NCBI RefSeq assembly: GCF_048269205.1
Contig: NZ_JBLXJC010000001.1
Location: forward strand, 1,240,001 to 1,304,000
Length of the DNA: 64,000 nt
Origin: Emcibacter sp048269205
GTDB lineage: Bacteria; Pseudomonadota; Alphaproteobacteria; Sphingomonadales; Emcibacteraceae
Direction: 5' to 3'
The notes beneath the pieces are model-generated. The model worked only from the letters and a program-made list of their open reading frames with translations, was not told the DNA's origin and searched no databases. Positions within the stretch are counted from its first letter, which is position 1, and each line of letters starts with the position of its first letter. Shown piece after piece: positions 52,951 to 60,924 of this stretch. The translations under genes were made by a program, and so were the position numbers.

Positions 52951-52979
52951 ACGCCTTCCCTGCCGGGAAGGCGTTTTTT
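52951..52979 (+). terminator. Strong intrinsic terminator 190 bp after ompW
   Basis: Ten-bp perfect stem (ACGCCTTCCC / GGGAAGGCGT) with a TGCC loop and six or more T. No coding frame with a ribosome binding site lies between ompW and this terminator, so it ends either a long ompW 3' untranslated region or a separate small RNA. Confidence 0.88.
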
Positions 52980-53028
52980 GTTGTTGTGAAGAGCGTATTT
53001 CCTGTCCATCTTACTTATGGAGACTGTA

Positions 53029-53781
53029 ATGGGTAAAAAATCCAGACGCACCTACAATTCTGCAGAAAACCAGAATATTCATTCCTCGAATATTCGTCCC
53101 TTATATCGCGATGGAGGCTGGGATCCGCTATCGGCCGAGGAAGGCAAAAGAGACAGGAAATACGTCAGGAAAATAAAACCACAGAGCGACAATCAGGCAC
53201 AATTGATAAAGGCGATTGAGGAACACAATGTAGTTCTTTCAGTGGGGCCTGCCGGAACCGGTAAAACCTATATCGCCGTTGCCAAGGCTGTGGAGGCCCT
53301 GGAGGCCGGAGAAGTTTCAAAAATCCTGTTATGTCGTCCAGCGGTCGAGGCGGGAGAAAACCTTGGCTATCTGCCCGGTGCGGTCGACGAGAAACTGGCG
53401 CCCTATCTGCGGCCTCTCTATGATGCCCTGGCTGACAGGATGGGATTGAAAAACCTTAAAAAATACCTGCATGACGGTACCATTGAAATCGCCCCTGTAG
53501 CCTATATGCGCGGACGAACCCTCAACAACGCCTTCATCGTCGTGGACGAAGCGCAGAACTGTACTTACGGGCAGATCAAGATGCTGCTGACCCGTCTGGG
53601 ATGGCAGTCCACCATGGTTATGACCGGAGACCCGGCCCAGACTGACTTGCTTGACGGGCTGTCCGGTCTTGCCGACATTTCTGACAGGCTTTCCTCTCTT
53701 GATGACGTGGCCGTAATCAGGCTGGCGGACAAGGACATTGTCCGCCACCCGCTGGTGGCGGCCATGTTACAGGTAATCTGA
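53029..53781 (+). CDS. phoH: PhoH family ATPase
   Basis: A 250-residue PhoH-like P-loop protein. Walker A GPAGTGKT at 73-80 and Walker B IVVDEAQN at 170-177. The basic N-terminus (first about 50 residues) is variable. PhoH proteins are RNA-associated ATPases, the original one being phosphate-starvation-induced. ATG 53029 was chosen because GGAG precedes it by 6 bp; the in-frame ATG at 53017 overlaps that site. The 3' end overlaps the convergent nitronate monooxygenase gene by 15 bp. Confidence 0.9.
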   Translation: MGKKSRRTYNSAENQNIHSSNIRPLYRDGGWDPLSAEEGKRDRKYVRKIKPQSDNQAQLIKAIEEHNVVLSVGPAGTGKTYIAVAKAVEALEAGEVSKILLCRPAVEAGENLGYLPGAVDEKLAPYLRPLYDALADRMGLKNLKKYLHDGTIEIAPVAYMRGRTLNNAFIVVDEAQNCTYGQIKMLLTRLGWQSTMVMTGDPAQTDLLDGLSGLADISDRLSSLDDVAVIRLADKDIVRHPLVAAMLQVI

Positions 53782-54735
53782 GACCTTCAGGAGGTCGGCT
53801 TTGGCCTCCTGATATTCTTTTCTCAGTCTCGAAACAAGTTCGGCAGTGCCTGGCGCATCCTTGATGCTACCCAGGCCCTGTCCGGCACCCCAGATATCCC
53901 GCCAGGCCTTCGCGTCGGCGTTGCCGAAATCCATTTTCGACTTGTCCGCTTCCGGCAGGTTGTCGGGGTCAAGGCCGGCACGGGTGATGCTGGGCTTAAG
54001 ATAGTTGCCGTGTACACCGGTGAAAAGCGAGGAATAGACGATATCGCTTGCCGCGTGATCAACCAGCATCTGTTTATAGGCGGGGTCTGCATTCGCTTCT
54101 TTTGTGGCGATAAAACGGGTGCCCATATAGGCCAGATCTGCCCCGATGGCCTGGGCGGCCAGAACGGAACGCCCGGTACTGATTGAGCCGGCCAGAAGAA
54201 TTGTACCGTCGAAGAATTCCCGAACTTCCTGCACCAGCGCAAAGGGGCTGAGCCCGCCGGCATGGCCACCTGCACCTGAGCAGACAAGAATAAGTCCGTC
54301 CACCCCGGCTTCTGCCGCTTTGCGGGCATGTCGAAGATTAATCACGTCATGAAACACCAGTCCGCCGTAATCATGTACGGGTTCGACGAGGTCATTGGGG
54401 GCCCTGAGGCTGGTGATGATGATGGGCACCTCGTGTTTGATACACAGCTTCAGGTCATGTTCGAGGCGATCATTCGACTGATGTACAATCTGGTTGACGG
54501 CAAAGGGGGCCACTCTTTTGTCGGGATTTGCAGCCTGATGTTCTGCCAGTTCAGATTTGATCCGGGTCAGCCATTCATCCAGGACATGGGCCGGACGGGC
54601 ATTGAGTGCCGGAAATGAGCCGACCAGACCAGCCTTGCATTGTTCAATCACAAGATCCGGATTTGAAATGATAAACATGGGGGAACAGACGACAGGCAGT
54701 GTCAGATTGTTCTCAAGAAGTTTGGGCAGGGACAT
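53767..54735 (-). CDS. Nitronate monooxygenase (2-nitropropane dioxygenase family)
   Basis: A 322-residue FMN-dependent TIM-barrel protein. Family motifs are CSPMFIISNPDLV near the start and the flavin-binding segments VCSGAGGHAGG and LLAGSISTGRS followed by GTRFIATKE. It oxidises alkyl nitronates or acts as an NAD(P)H flavin oxidoreductase. It lies downstream of a PadR gene on the same strand with a palindrome in the 82-bp gap, pointing to PadR control. The convergent overlap with phoH is unusual but short. Confidence 0.88.
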   Translation of the reverse strand: MSLPKLLENNLTLPVVCSPMFIISNPDLVIEQCKAGLVGSFPALNARPAHVLDEWLTRIKSELAEHQAANPDKRVAPFAVNQIVHQSNDRLEHDLKLCIKHEVPIIITSLRAPNDLVEPVHDYGGLVFHDVINLRHARKAAEAGVDGLILVCSGAGGHAGGLSPFALVQEVREFFDGTILLAGSISTGRSVLAAQAIGADLAYMGTRFIATKEANADPAYKQMLVDHAASDIVYSSLFTGVHGNYLKPSITRAGLDPDNLPEADKSKMDFGNADAKAWRDIWGAGQGLGSIKDAPGTAELVSRLRKEYQEAKADLLKVSDYL

Positions 54736-54750
54736 GAAAATTCTCCTTTA

Positions 54751-54769
54751 ATATATCTTACAGATACAT
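54751..54769. promoter_or_regulatory. Candidate PadR operator in front of the nitronate monooxygenase gene
   Basis: ATATATCT-TAC-AGATACAT has arms matching in 7 of 8 positions and lies 16 bp before the monooxygenase start. The half-site CAGATAC recurs upstream of the padR gene at 55416-55430. It resembles PadR-type ATGTATCT half-sites. Confidence 0.45.
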
Positions 54770-54817
54770 TATTGGGAAAATACAGCAATGACCTGCCGGA
54801 CTCAAGTGCAAAAGCAG

Positions 54818-55381
54818 TTACTGTTCGATTACATTTTTCAGCAGTTCAATAGTTTCTTCTGCCCACTGGATGTTATGTTGTGTGCCCGAGAGGCCATAGT
54901 TCAAGGTAGCGGCAAGAAAGGCGACCGAGGGGGTCATCTCGCCGGGGTCCCGGGGCAGGGTGGCATGAAAGCCCTCAAACATTTCCAGCCGGTTTTGTTC
55001 GTGGGCGATAAAATCCTGCAGATGATGGATACTGATTGCCGTATCAACAGTGCTGCCGAAAAAAAGTTTCAGCAGAAGCTCGTTGCGAAACCCGCGATAG
55101 TCGGCATCCTCTTCTATCCACCGGGCGAGTTCCCTGCGTCCCTTGTCGGTGATGGCGTAACGCTGGCGTCTGCGGCTTGACGGTGTATCGTCTTCAAACT
55201 TTACCGCCAGCTCATCTTCCTCGAGCTTTTTCAGCATGGGATAGATCTGGCCGTAACTTTCACTCCAGAAAAAGCCGACGCTTTTTTCTATGGCTTTTTT
55301 GATGTCGTAACCGGATCGGGGTTTGCTGCAAAGAAACCCCAGTATGGCATATATTGTTCGGCTTTTTCTGCTTTTGCCCAT
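54818..55381 (-). CDS. PadR family transcriptional regulator
   Basis: A 187-residue PadR-type protein. The winged helix is SRTIYAILGFLCSKPRSGYDIKKAIEKS with YGQIYPMLKKLEEDEL, and the C-terminal half is a helical dimerisation domain. PadR proteins repress detoxification or efflux genes until a ligand binds. ATG 55381 was chosen because AGAGG precedes it by 8 bp and the family N-terminus starts there; the longer GTG start at 55432 adds 17 polar residues. The neighbour downstream is nitronate monooxygenase. Confidence 0.9.
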   Translation of the reverse strand: MGKSRKSRTIYAILGFLCSKPRSGYDIKKAIEKSVGFFWSESYGQIYPMLKKLEEDELAVKFEDDTPSSRRRQRYAITDKGRRELARWIEEDADYRGFRNELLLKLFFGSTVDTAISIHHLQDFIAHEQNRLEMFEGFHATLPRDPGEMTPSVAFLAATLNYGLSGTQHNIQWAEETIELLKNVIEQ

Positions 55382-55415
55382 CTGGCTGCCTCTGTCTTGT
55401 CCCTTCCGGATATCT

Positions 55416-55425
55416 ATACCGGTAT
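55416..55425. repeat. Palindrome ATACCGGTAT upstream of padR
   Basis: A perfect 10-bp palindrome, flanked on the minus strand as CAGATACCGGTATAGAT, 35-44 bp before the padR start. It shares CAGATAC with the site at 54751, so autoregulation is possible. Confidence 0.4.
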
Positions 55426-55518
55426 CTGTCACCCTAACGTCATATTAGCTCAATCTCATGGTCACAGTAGGGGAGTATACAACAAACCTCGACAAATTTC
55501 ATATGGAGGTTATCACTG

Positions 55519-55704
55519 ATGGAATCAATTGTTCCGGAACTCATTCATGACCCGGAGACCGCCCGCCGCATCGCAAGAGTGTTACTAAAACACATTCGCC
55601 CGAGAAACAGGGACGAGGCGCGGGAGATTCTGGAAGGACGTCTGGGAGTATATGTTACCCGAAAAGAAAGCCTGGATCAGGAGATAGATAGTTACTTCAA
55701 CTAA
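55519..55704 (+). CDS. Small conserved-type hypothetical protein (61 aa)
   Basis: A 61-residue soluble protein I do not recognise. It is helical and charged (ETARRIARVLLKHIRPRNRD) with a mid segment EGRLGVYVTRKESLDQEI. A strong GGAGGT 8 bp upstream of the ATG supports translation. It is flanked by padR (divergent) and a DUF4170 gene (convergent), so it is probably monocistronic. No membrane helix or cysteine is present. Confidence 0.55.
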   Translation: MESIVPELIHDPETARRIARVLLKHIRPRNRDEAREILEGRLGVYVTRKESLDQEIDSYFN

Positions 55705-55719
55705 TCCGGCGCATATAAT

Positions 55720-55941
55720 CTATTTGGTTTCGGGTTCCAGAAGTCTGTGGAGATGCACAACAACATATTTGGTGAGGGCGTCGTCAACTTTTGCCTGGCT
55801 GGCGCCTTTCCAGGCATTCTTTGCTTCTTTGTAGTTGGGATAAATGCCGACAATATCCAGTTCGTCGGTATTTTCAAATTCCAGTCCGGTGGGGTCTTTG
55901 ACTTTGCCACCGAAGACGAGATGTAAGAGCTGTTCTGACAT
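55720..55941 (-). CDS. DUF4170 family protein
   Basis: A 73-residue protein (SEQLLHLVFGGKVKDPTGLEF, then YKEAKNAWKGASQAKVDDA and VVVHLHRLL) of the DUF4170 family, common in Alphaproteobacteria and of unknown function. ATG 55941 was chosen for AGGTAA upstream and the known family N-terminus; a longer frame from 55980 has no ribosome binding site. Confidence 0.85.
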   Translation of the reverse strand: MSEQLLHLVFGGKVKDPTGLEFENTDELDIVGIYPNYKEAKNAWKGASQAKVDDALTKYVVVHLHRLLEPETK

Positions 55942-56081
55942 GTTATTACCTGCTGCAATTGGGGTGTGTCTTGTCTGCAATCGATGATCCTGAAATCATT
56001 GTTGGCAGAATAGCAACTAATCGGTTATTTTTTTGTGAATAACGAAACATTGTAATATAGCTATTCTGGACAAAGCGCAAC

Positions 56082-56621
56082 ATGTCAAATACTGCAAATC
56101 ACACGGTGCTCATCTCCATTGTCAGTCCTGACCAGGTTGGTCTTGTGGCGGCCGTTGCCGGTCGTCTGTTTGATCTTGGGGTTAATCTGGCGGATACATC
56201 CTTTGCGGTTTTGGGCAAGGGCTGTGAATTTTCCTGTGTCGCCGAATTGCCGAGGGGCATTTCGAGCCGGTTTCTGCAGAGCGAACTGCAGTCGCTTGAT
56301 TGTCTGGAACATGCCGACTGTCTTGTTACCGATTTCCGTTTCCCGCTCGATCAGGACAATTCATCTGAAGTCACACATCTCATTGAAGTCGGTGGAGGGG
56401 ACCAGCCCGGCCTGATAGCCCGGCTGGCAGAAGCCTTCATCGACTATGACGCCAATGTGGTGCGCATGCATTCCACCCGGCGTATCGGTAAGGATGGAAC
56501 CATGGCCTATCACACCACCTTTGCCATATCTGTCGATCCGGACCGGGCCGAAGCCTGTATAGCCGCCATAAACAATACGGCAGGCCAGCTTCAGCTGACC
56601 TGCCGTGCTCGTCAGGTATGA
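56082..56621 (+). CDS. ACT-domain protein, glycine cleavage system regulator (GcvR)-like
   Basis: A 179-residue protein made of two ACT domains (about 6-80 and 95-172). Motifs include ISIVSPDQVGLVAAVAGRLF in the first and EVGGGDQPGLIARLAEAF in the second. The GcvR group binds amino acids and modulates regulators of glycine cleavage or related genes. No DNA-binding domain is present. The ribosome binding site is weak. The partner regulator is not encoded nearby. Confidence 0.82.
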   Translation: MSNTANHTVLISIVSPDQVGLVAAVAGRLFDLGVNLADTSFAVLGKGCEFSCVAELPRGISSRFLQSELQSLDCLEHADCLVTDFRFPLDQDNSSEVTHLIEVGGGDQPGLIARLAEAFIDYDANVVRMHSTRRIGKDGTMAYHTTFAISVDPDRAEACIAAINNTAGQLQLTCRARQV

Positions 56622-56634
56622 TCACTATGTGTGA

Positions 56635-57384
56635 CTAATTGTCGATATCGTTCTTTTTGTCGGATTTTCCGTCTTTTTCGATCTCTAAAGGCTCTGCTTC
56701 TTCAACACCTTCAATGATATTCCTCATGTATTGGATTAGGCCGGATACTTTGCTTTCAGAGACGCGGGAAGTAAAATCATCCCGCTGGGTCCGGGCCATG
56801 CTGATGCCTTCGATTTTCACGTCAATGATCTGGTAATCGACGTCTTTGAACGGACGGATGCGCCAGTCGACGTCATAGACTTCGTTGTTTTCACCCAATA
56901 CTTTTGTACGGACGAACATGTCTTTTTTGCCGTGGGGAATTATCCGCTCGATATTGATCTCGGTGGTGTCCAGTTTTGTCAGGCGGGAGGCATAGACCTT
57001 TATCAGGAAATCGGGAAACAGATCGTAATAGGTTTCCAGTTCTTCCTTTGTCGCCGTTTTCCGGTGCCGGCCCAGGACCAGTTTGCCAATATAGTCGATA
57101 GCGAAGGAATCGGTCAGGATAACCCTGAATTCAGATTCCAGTTCTTCCTGGGTCAGAACATCTTTTTTATTCAGTACATCAAGGGCCCTGCGGGAGGTAA
57201 CATCGATAAAATGCCTACCCTTTGCCTGTTCCTCTTCGCTCTGGTTCGGCGTTGCTTCCTCTGCAGCCATGAGAGGCTGCATGGCGAAGAGGGCGCCGAT
57301 GAAAAGGAGAAGGGAAAATGCGAGGATCATCTTCCTGAAAGACAGGAATGGTTTTTCCGTGATTGCTTTTGAAGCGGTATACAT
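56635..57384 (-). CDS. MlaC/Ttg2D-type phospholipid-binding ABC transporter accessory protein
   Basis: A 249-residue protein with an N-terminal signal/membrane segment (KMILAFSLLLFIGALFAMQP) and the Tol_Tol_Ttg2 (MlaC) domain, typified by SFAIDYIGKLVLGRHRKTATKEELETYYDLFPD. The domain ferries phospholipids, or in some clusters hopanoids, across the periplasm. No other mla gene is nearby. The start is uncertain: ATG 57384 has AGGG 9 bp upstream, while 57447 and 57330 are alternatives. The acidic, lysine-rich C-terminal tail is longer than usual. Confidence 0.8.
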   Translation of the reverse strand: MYTASKAITEKPFLSFRKMILAFSLLLFIGALFAMQPLMAAEEATPNQSEEEQAKGRHFIDVTSRRALDVLNKKDVLTQEELESEFRVILTDSFAIDYIGKLVLGRHRKTATKEELETYYDLFPDFLIKVYASRLTKLDTTEINIERIIPHGKKDMFVRTKVLGENNEVYDVDWRIRPFKDVDYQIIDVKIEGISMARTQRDDFTSRVSESKVSGLIQYMRNIIEGVEEAEPLEIEKDGKSDKKNDIDN

Positions 57385-57477
57385 GTCAAGCGGCCCTAAA
57401 GTCGTTTTGTTTTCTGACTGATCACCAATGTTATGCCCATTGCTCAATCAATCAAGCATTCTCTTGTGTCAAAATGT

Positions 57478-57514
57478 CAAAAAATGGGCGCTTCTCTGAA
57501 AAAGCACCCATTTT
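57478..57514 (-). terminator. Intrinsic terminator of the cytochrome c gene
   Basis: AAAATGGGCGCTT pairs with AAGCACCCATTTT (one mismatch). On the minus strand the stem runs into a TTTTTT stretch. It lies 18 bp after the cytochrome c stop. Confidence 0.75.
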
Positions 57515-57531
57515 AAAGATCGTTATGCGGC

Positions 57532-57915
57532 TCAGTCGGCCAATGTTTTCAGATAGGCGATCAGGTCTTTTCTGTCGTCTTCCTTCTTCAGGCCGGCAAA
57601 AATCATTTTGGTTTTGGGCACGACAGCCTTGGGTTTGGTCAGATATTTGTCCAGGGTTTCTTCATCCCAGGTCAGGCCGGAGGCCGCCATGTCTTTTGAA
57701 TATTTGAAACCTTCGGAGGTACCGGCGGCGCGTCCAACAATGTCATAGAGGTTGGGGCCGACTTTTTTCTTTCCGCCTTTGTCCACCGTGTGACAAGCGG
57801 AACATTTCTTCTTAAATGTTTTCTGTCCGAGGGCGGCATCGCCTTCAGCATTGGCTACACTAGCAACAGCCATGCCAATTGAAGATGCGAGTATAAGTTT
57901 CAAAAGTGATTTCAT
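57532..57915 (-). CDS. Periplasmic class I cytochrome c
   Basis: A 127-residue mono-heme cytochrome with a signal peptide (cleaved near ANA-EG, residue 23) and heme motif CSACH (Cys38, Cys41, His42). The distal Met is probably in KTKMIFAGL near residue 103. It resembles small cytochromes c2/c550 and is lysine-rich, consistent with docking to acidic partners such as an oxidase or reductase. The ribosome binding site AAAGGACC is clear. It has its own terminator. Confidence 0.92.
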   Translation of the reverse strand: MKSLLKLILASSIGMAVASVANAEGDAALGQKTFKKKCSACHTVDKGGKKKVGPNLYDIVGRAAGTSEGFKYSKDMAASGLTWDEETLDKYLTKPKAVVPKTKMIFAGLKKEDDRKDLIAYLKTLAD

Positions 57916-57961
57916 AGTATGGTCCTTTTGGGTATTAAAAATCTCTTTTTTTGCTATAAAT

Positions 57962-59515
57962 TCAGCCTTTATCCTCCGCTGTCACGGGGGCTATCTCTCC
58001 GCTTTTTATACGCTCAAGATAGGAATTGATTTCCTGTTTTACAACAGGCGCCAGAATAACGACACCAATAATATTGGGAATGGCCATGGAAAAGAGCGCA
58101 GCGTCACCGAAGTCAACGATCTTGCCCAGGGGCATTGTTGATCCGATGATGGCCACGGCACAGAAAATAAGCTTGTAGGTTATGTCGATGATTTTGTTAT
58201 CGCCGAATAAAAAGTTCCATGACTTCTGTCCATAATAGGCCCAGGTAATGGTCGTGGAAATGGCAAAGAGGAAGGCGATAACAGCCAGGGCCTTGTCAAA
58301 ACTGGGATAGACAGAAGTAAAGGCATTGGAGGTCAGGACGATGCCGGAAGCATCGCCTGAAAGATACGCACCTGTGATAATGATAACCAGCGCTGTGGTC
58401 GTACAGACGACCACAGTGTCGATAAAGGGTTCGAGGAGCGCCACAAGGCCTTCGGTAACCGGTTCTTCTGTTTTAACCGCGGAATGGGCAATAGCTGCTG
58501 ATCCGATACCGGCTTCGTTGGAGAAGGTGGCTCGTCTCATCCCCTGGATCATCACGGCGATGACCCCGCCAATGCTGGCTTCAGGCGCGAAGGCACCCTT
58601 GATAATGGCGTTGAAAGCTGCCGGAATCTGGCTGAAATCGGCGAACAGCACACCAAAGGCCGCCAGCATATATATACCGCACATGAACGGAACAAGTTTT
58701 GAAGTTACCGACGCAATTGACCGAATGCCGCCAATAATGACAACGCCCACGAAAATGGAAACGGCAACGCCGTATATCCAGCCGTTATTGTGTAGGAAAC
58801 TTTCCTGGCCGCCGGTCACCAGCTTGATCTGCGAGAGGGACTGGCTGACCTGGAAAATATTTCCGGCACCAAAGGCCCCAAGAATACAGCAGATGGCAAA
58901 AATAGTGGCCAGGATGGCGCCCAGCCGGGGCAAGCCCTTTTCTGCCAGCCCTTTTTTCAGGTAATACATGGGGCCGCCCGAAACCACACCATGTTCGTCG
59001 ATTTCCCGATATTTTACCCCAAGGGTGCACTCGGCGAACTTGGACGTCATGCTGAAAAGCCCGACAAGGATCATCCAGAAAGTGGCGCCCGGGCCGCCCA
59101 GGCTGATGGCAACGCCGACCCCAGCAATATTGCCGAGCCCAACAGTGCCCGAAAGAGCGGCGGTCAGGGCCTGGAAATGGCTTACTTCGCCCGCATCGGA
59201 TTTCTTTGTATAATCACCACGTACAATGCGGATGGCCAGGCCAAATCCCCTGAAGTTGATAAATCGGAAATAGAGTGTGAAACCGATGGCCGCCGTGGCC
59301 AGCCAGACCACAATCCAGGGCAGTTCCTGGCCGGCGATGGTGATGGGATAAAAGATGAAGTTGGAAAATGTGTCCGTGAACGGTGCAATAGCCCCGTTGA
59401 TAGCCTTATCGATCTTATCTGTATCCAGGGAAAGAGCCTGGGCTGAAGATGTAACTATCACTGACGAAAGTAAAATGAGTGCAGATAAGATGTCTCGGCT
59501 GGTTTTTCTCTTCAT
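57962..59515 (-). CDS. Alanine/glycine:cation symporter (AGCS family)
   Basis: A 517-residue Na+-coupled transporter of the AGCS/DagA family with about 10-11 helices. Signatures include SGTVGLGNIAGVGVAISLGGPGATFWM and MRRATFSNEAGIGSAAIAHSAV. An unusual N-terminal hydrophobic segment (about 10-28, ALILLSSVIVTSSAQA) looks like a signal peptide. ATG 59515 was chosen because AGGGG lies 6 bp before it; an ATG two codons earlier abuts that site. It imports alanine, glycine or related amino acids, possibly including D-alanine. Confidence 0.92.
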   Translation of the reverse strand: MKRKTSRDILSALILLSSVIVTSSAQALSLDTDKIDKAINGAIAPFTDTFSNFIFYPITIAGQELPWIVVWLATAAIGFTLYFRFINFRGFGLAIRIVRGDYTKKSDAGEVSHFQALTAALSGTVGLGNIAGVGVAISLGGPGATFWMILVGLFSMTSKFAECTLGVKYREIDEHGVVSGGPMYYLKKGLAEKGLPRLGAILATIFAICCILGAFGAGNIFQVSQSLSQIKLVTGGQESFLHNNGWIYGVAVSIFVGVVIIGGIRSIASVTSKLVPFMCGIYMLAAFGVLFADFSQIPAAFNAIIKGAFAPEASIGGVIAVMIQGMRRATFSNEAGIGSAAIAHSAVKTEEPVTEGLVALLEPFIDTVVVCTTTALVIIITGAYLSGDASGIVLTSNAFTSVYPSFDKALAVIAFLFAISTTITWAYYGQKSWNFLFGDNKIIDITYKLIFCAVAIIGSTMPLGKIVDFGDAALFSMAIPNIIGVVILAPVVKQEINSYLERIKSGEIAPVTAEDKG

Positions 59516-59720
59516 TTTCATCCCCTGAAAACTGTTGTCGTTCTGATTTTTCGAACTTATGTCGAATATTAACGTCAGTTTAACTACTTTTGTTGAAAAT
59601 GACAGCGTGTAGTTCAGAAATAAAGGGATTATTGCACCCCGGAATGTCGATACTGTGGAAAATGGCCGTGGACGAATATACGGGAATGATTACATTCAAG
59701 AAACAAAGGCATAGGATTCA

Positions 59721-60839
59721 ATGACGAATACTCTCAGCCAGACTGACGTCTTAAAACTCCTTCAGGATCCGTCTCCCGATCATCGCGCTGAAGCGGCGGA
59801 AAAAGTCAGCAAGCATTTTTCGGAAGGTAACCTGTCACCGGAAGAAAAAAAGATAGCTGAAGATATCTTCAAGGCAATGGTAAAAGATGCGGAGGTCCGC
59901 GTGCGCGTGGCGCTTTCAGCCAGCCTGATGGATAACCCGGAAATCCCGCGTGAGGTTGCCCTTTCCCTGGCAAATGATGTTACCGAGGTTTCTCTGCCAA
60001 TTCTGGAATTCTCGGAAGTGCTGACCGACGAGGATCTCAAGGAAATTATTGCTAATAGCAGTGCTGAAGGCCAGAAAGCGGTTGCCCGTCGTGAAAATCT
60101 GTCATCCGATGTCGCCGAAGCCATCGTTGAAACTAGTGCAGATGAAGATGTGGTTGCTACTCTGGTGTCCAACGAAAGCGCCGATCTTTCCGAAGGCACC
60201 ATGGACAAAGTCCTGGACAAGTTTGGTGAAAGCGAGAAGATAAATGCCCCCATGGCCAAACGTGGCCAGCTGCCAATCAAGGTGGCTGAACGGCTGGTCA
60301 GTCTGGTATCCGAAAAAGTCAGGGATCATCTTGTGACACATCATGAAATGTCACCGGATATCGTAATGGACCTGTTCTTGAGCGCCCGGGAGCGGGCGAC
60401 GGTCAGCCTGCTGGATTCCGGTGCCGATGTGATGGATGTACGCCAGCTTGTGGACCAGCTGTATAGTAACGGCCGTCTGACGCCGACACTGATTATGCGG
60501 GCACTGTGCATGGGCGACCTGGTCTTCTTTGAAGCCGCAGTGGCGAAACTCTGCAATATTCCAGTCAGCAATGCCTACAAACTGCTTCATGATCGTGGTG
60601 ATCTTGGTATTACGGCTGTTTTCAGCCAGGCAAGTCTGCCAGGAGAGCTGCTTCCGCTGGCCAAGGCTGCCCTTGATGTGGCCGATGACATGTCAGTTAG
60701 CGCCGGGGAAGATCGTGAACGGTTCCGCAGCAGGATGCTGGAACGTGTTCTGACCTACTGTGAGAATGATGTTGATCCGGAAAACCTGGATTACTTTATT
60801 ACCAAGATGGGATCTTCCGGGAAAACGGTTGCCGCATAG
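59721..60839 (+). CDS. DUF2336 family HEAT-like repeat protein
   Basis: A 372-residue soluble protein of the alphaproteobacterial DUF2336 family, built of alpha-helical HEAT-like repeats (DPSPDHRAEAAEKVSKHF, AEVRVRVALSASLMDNPEIP). Function is unknown; members have been linked to cell-cycle and motility networks. The ribosome binding site is modest (AGG before ATG 59721). It is convergent with the coiled-coil gene, separated by a terminator. Confidence 0.85.
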   Translation: MTNTLSQTDVLKLLQDPSPDHRAEAAEKVSKHFSEGNLSPEEKKIAEDIFKAMVKDAEVRVRVALSASLMDNPEIPREVALSLANDVTEVSLPILEFSEVLTDEDLKEIIANSSAEGQKAVARRENLSSDVAEAIVETSADEDVVATLVSNESADLSEGTMDKVLDKFGESEKINAPMAKRGQLPIKVAERLVSLVSEKVRDHLVTHHEMSPDIVMDLFLSARERATVSLLDSGADVMDVRQLVDQLYSNGRLTPTLIMRALCMGDLVFFEAAVAKLCNIPVSNAYKLLHDRGDLGITAVFSQASLPGELLPLAKAALDVADDMSVSAGEDRERFRSRMLERVLTYCENDVDPENLDYFITKMGSSGKTVAA

Positions 60840-60860
60840 CGCCAGTTGTTTCAGCAATTG

Positions 60861-60894
60861 AAAAGCCGCCTAATCACAGGCGGCTTTTATTTTG
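60861..60894. terminator. Bidirectional intrinsic terminator
   Basis: Ten-bp perfect stem AAAAGCCGCC / GGCGGCTTTT with an eight-base loop, then ATTTT. It separates the convergent DUF2336 and coiled-coil genes. Confidence 0.88.
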
Positions 60895-60924
60895 TCTGAT
60901 GCTTTGCAGGGGCAGGGAGCTGGT

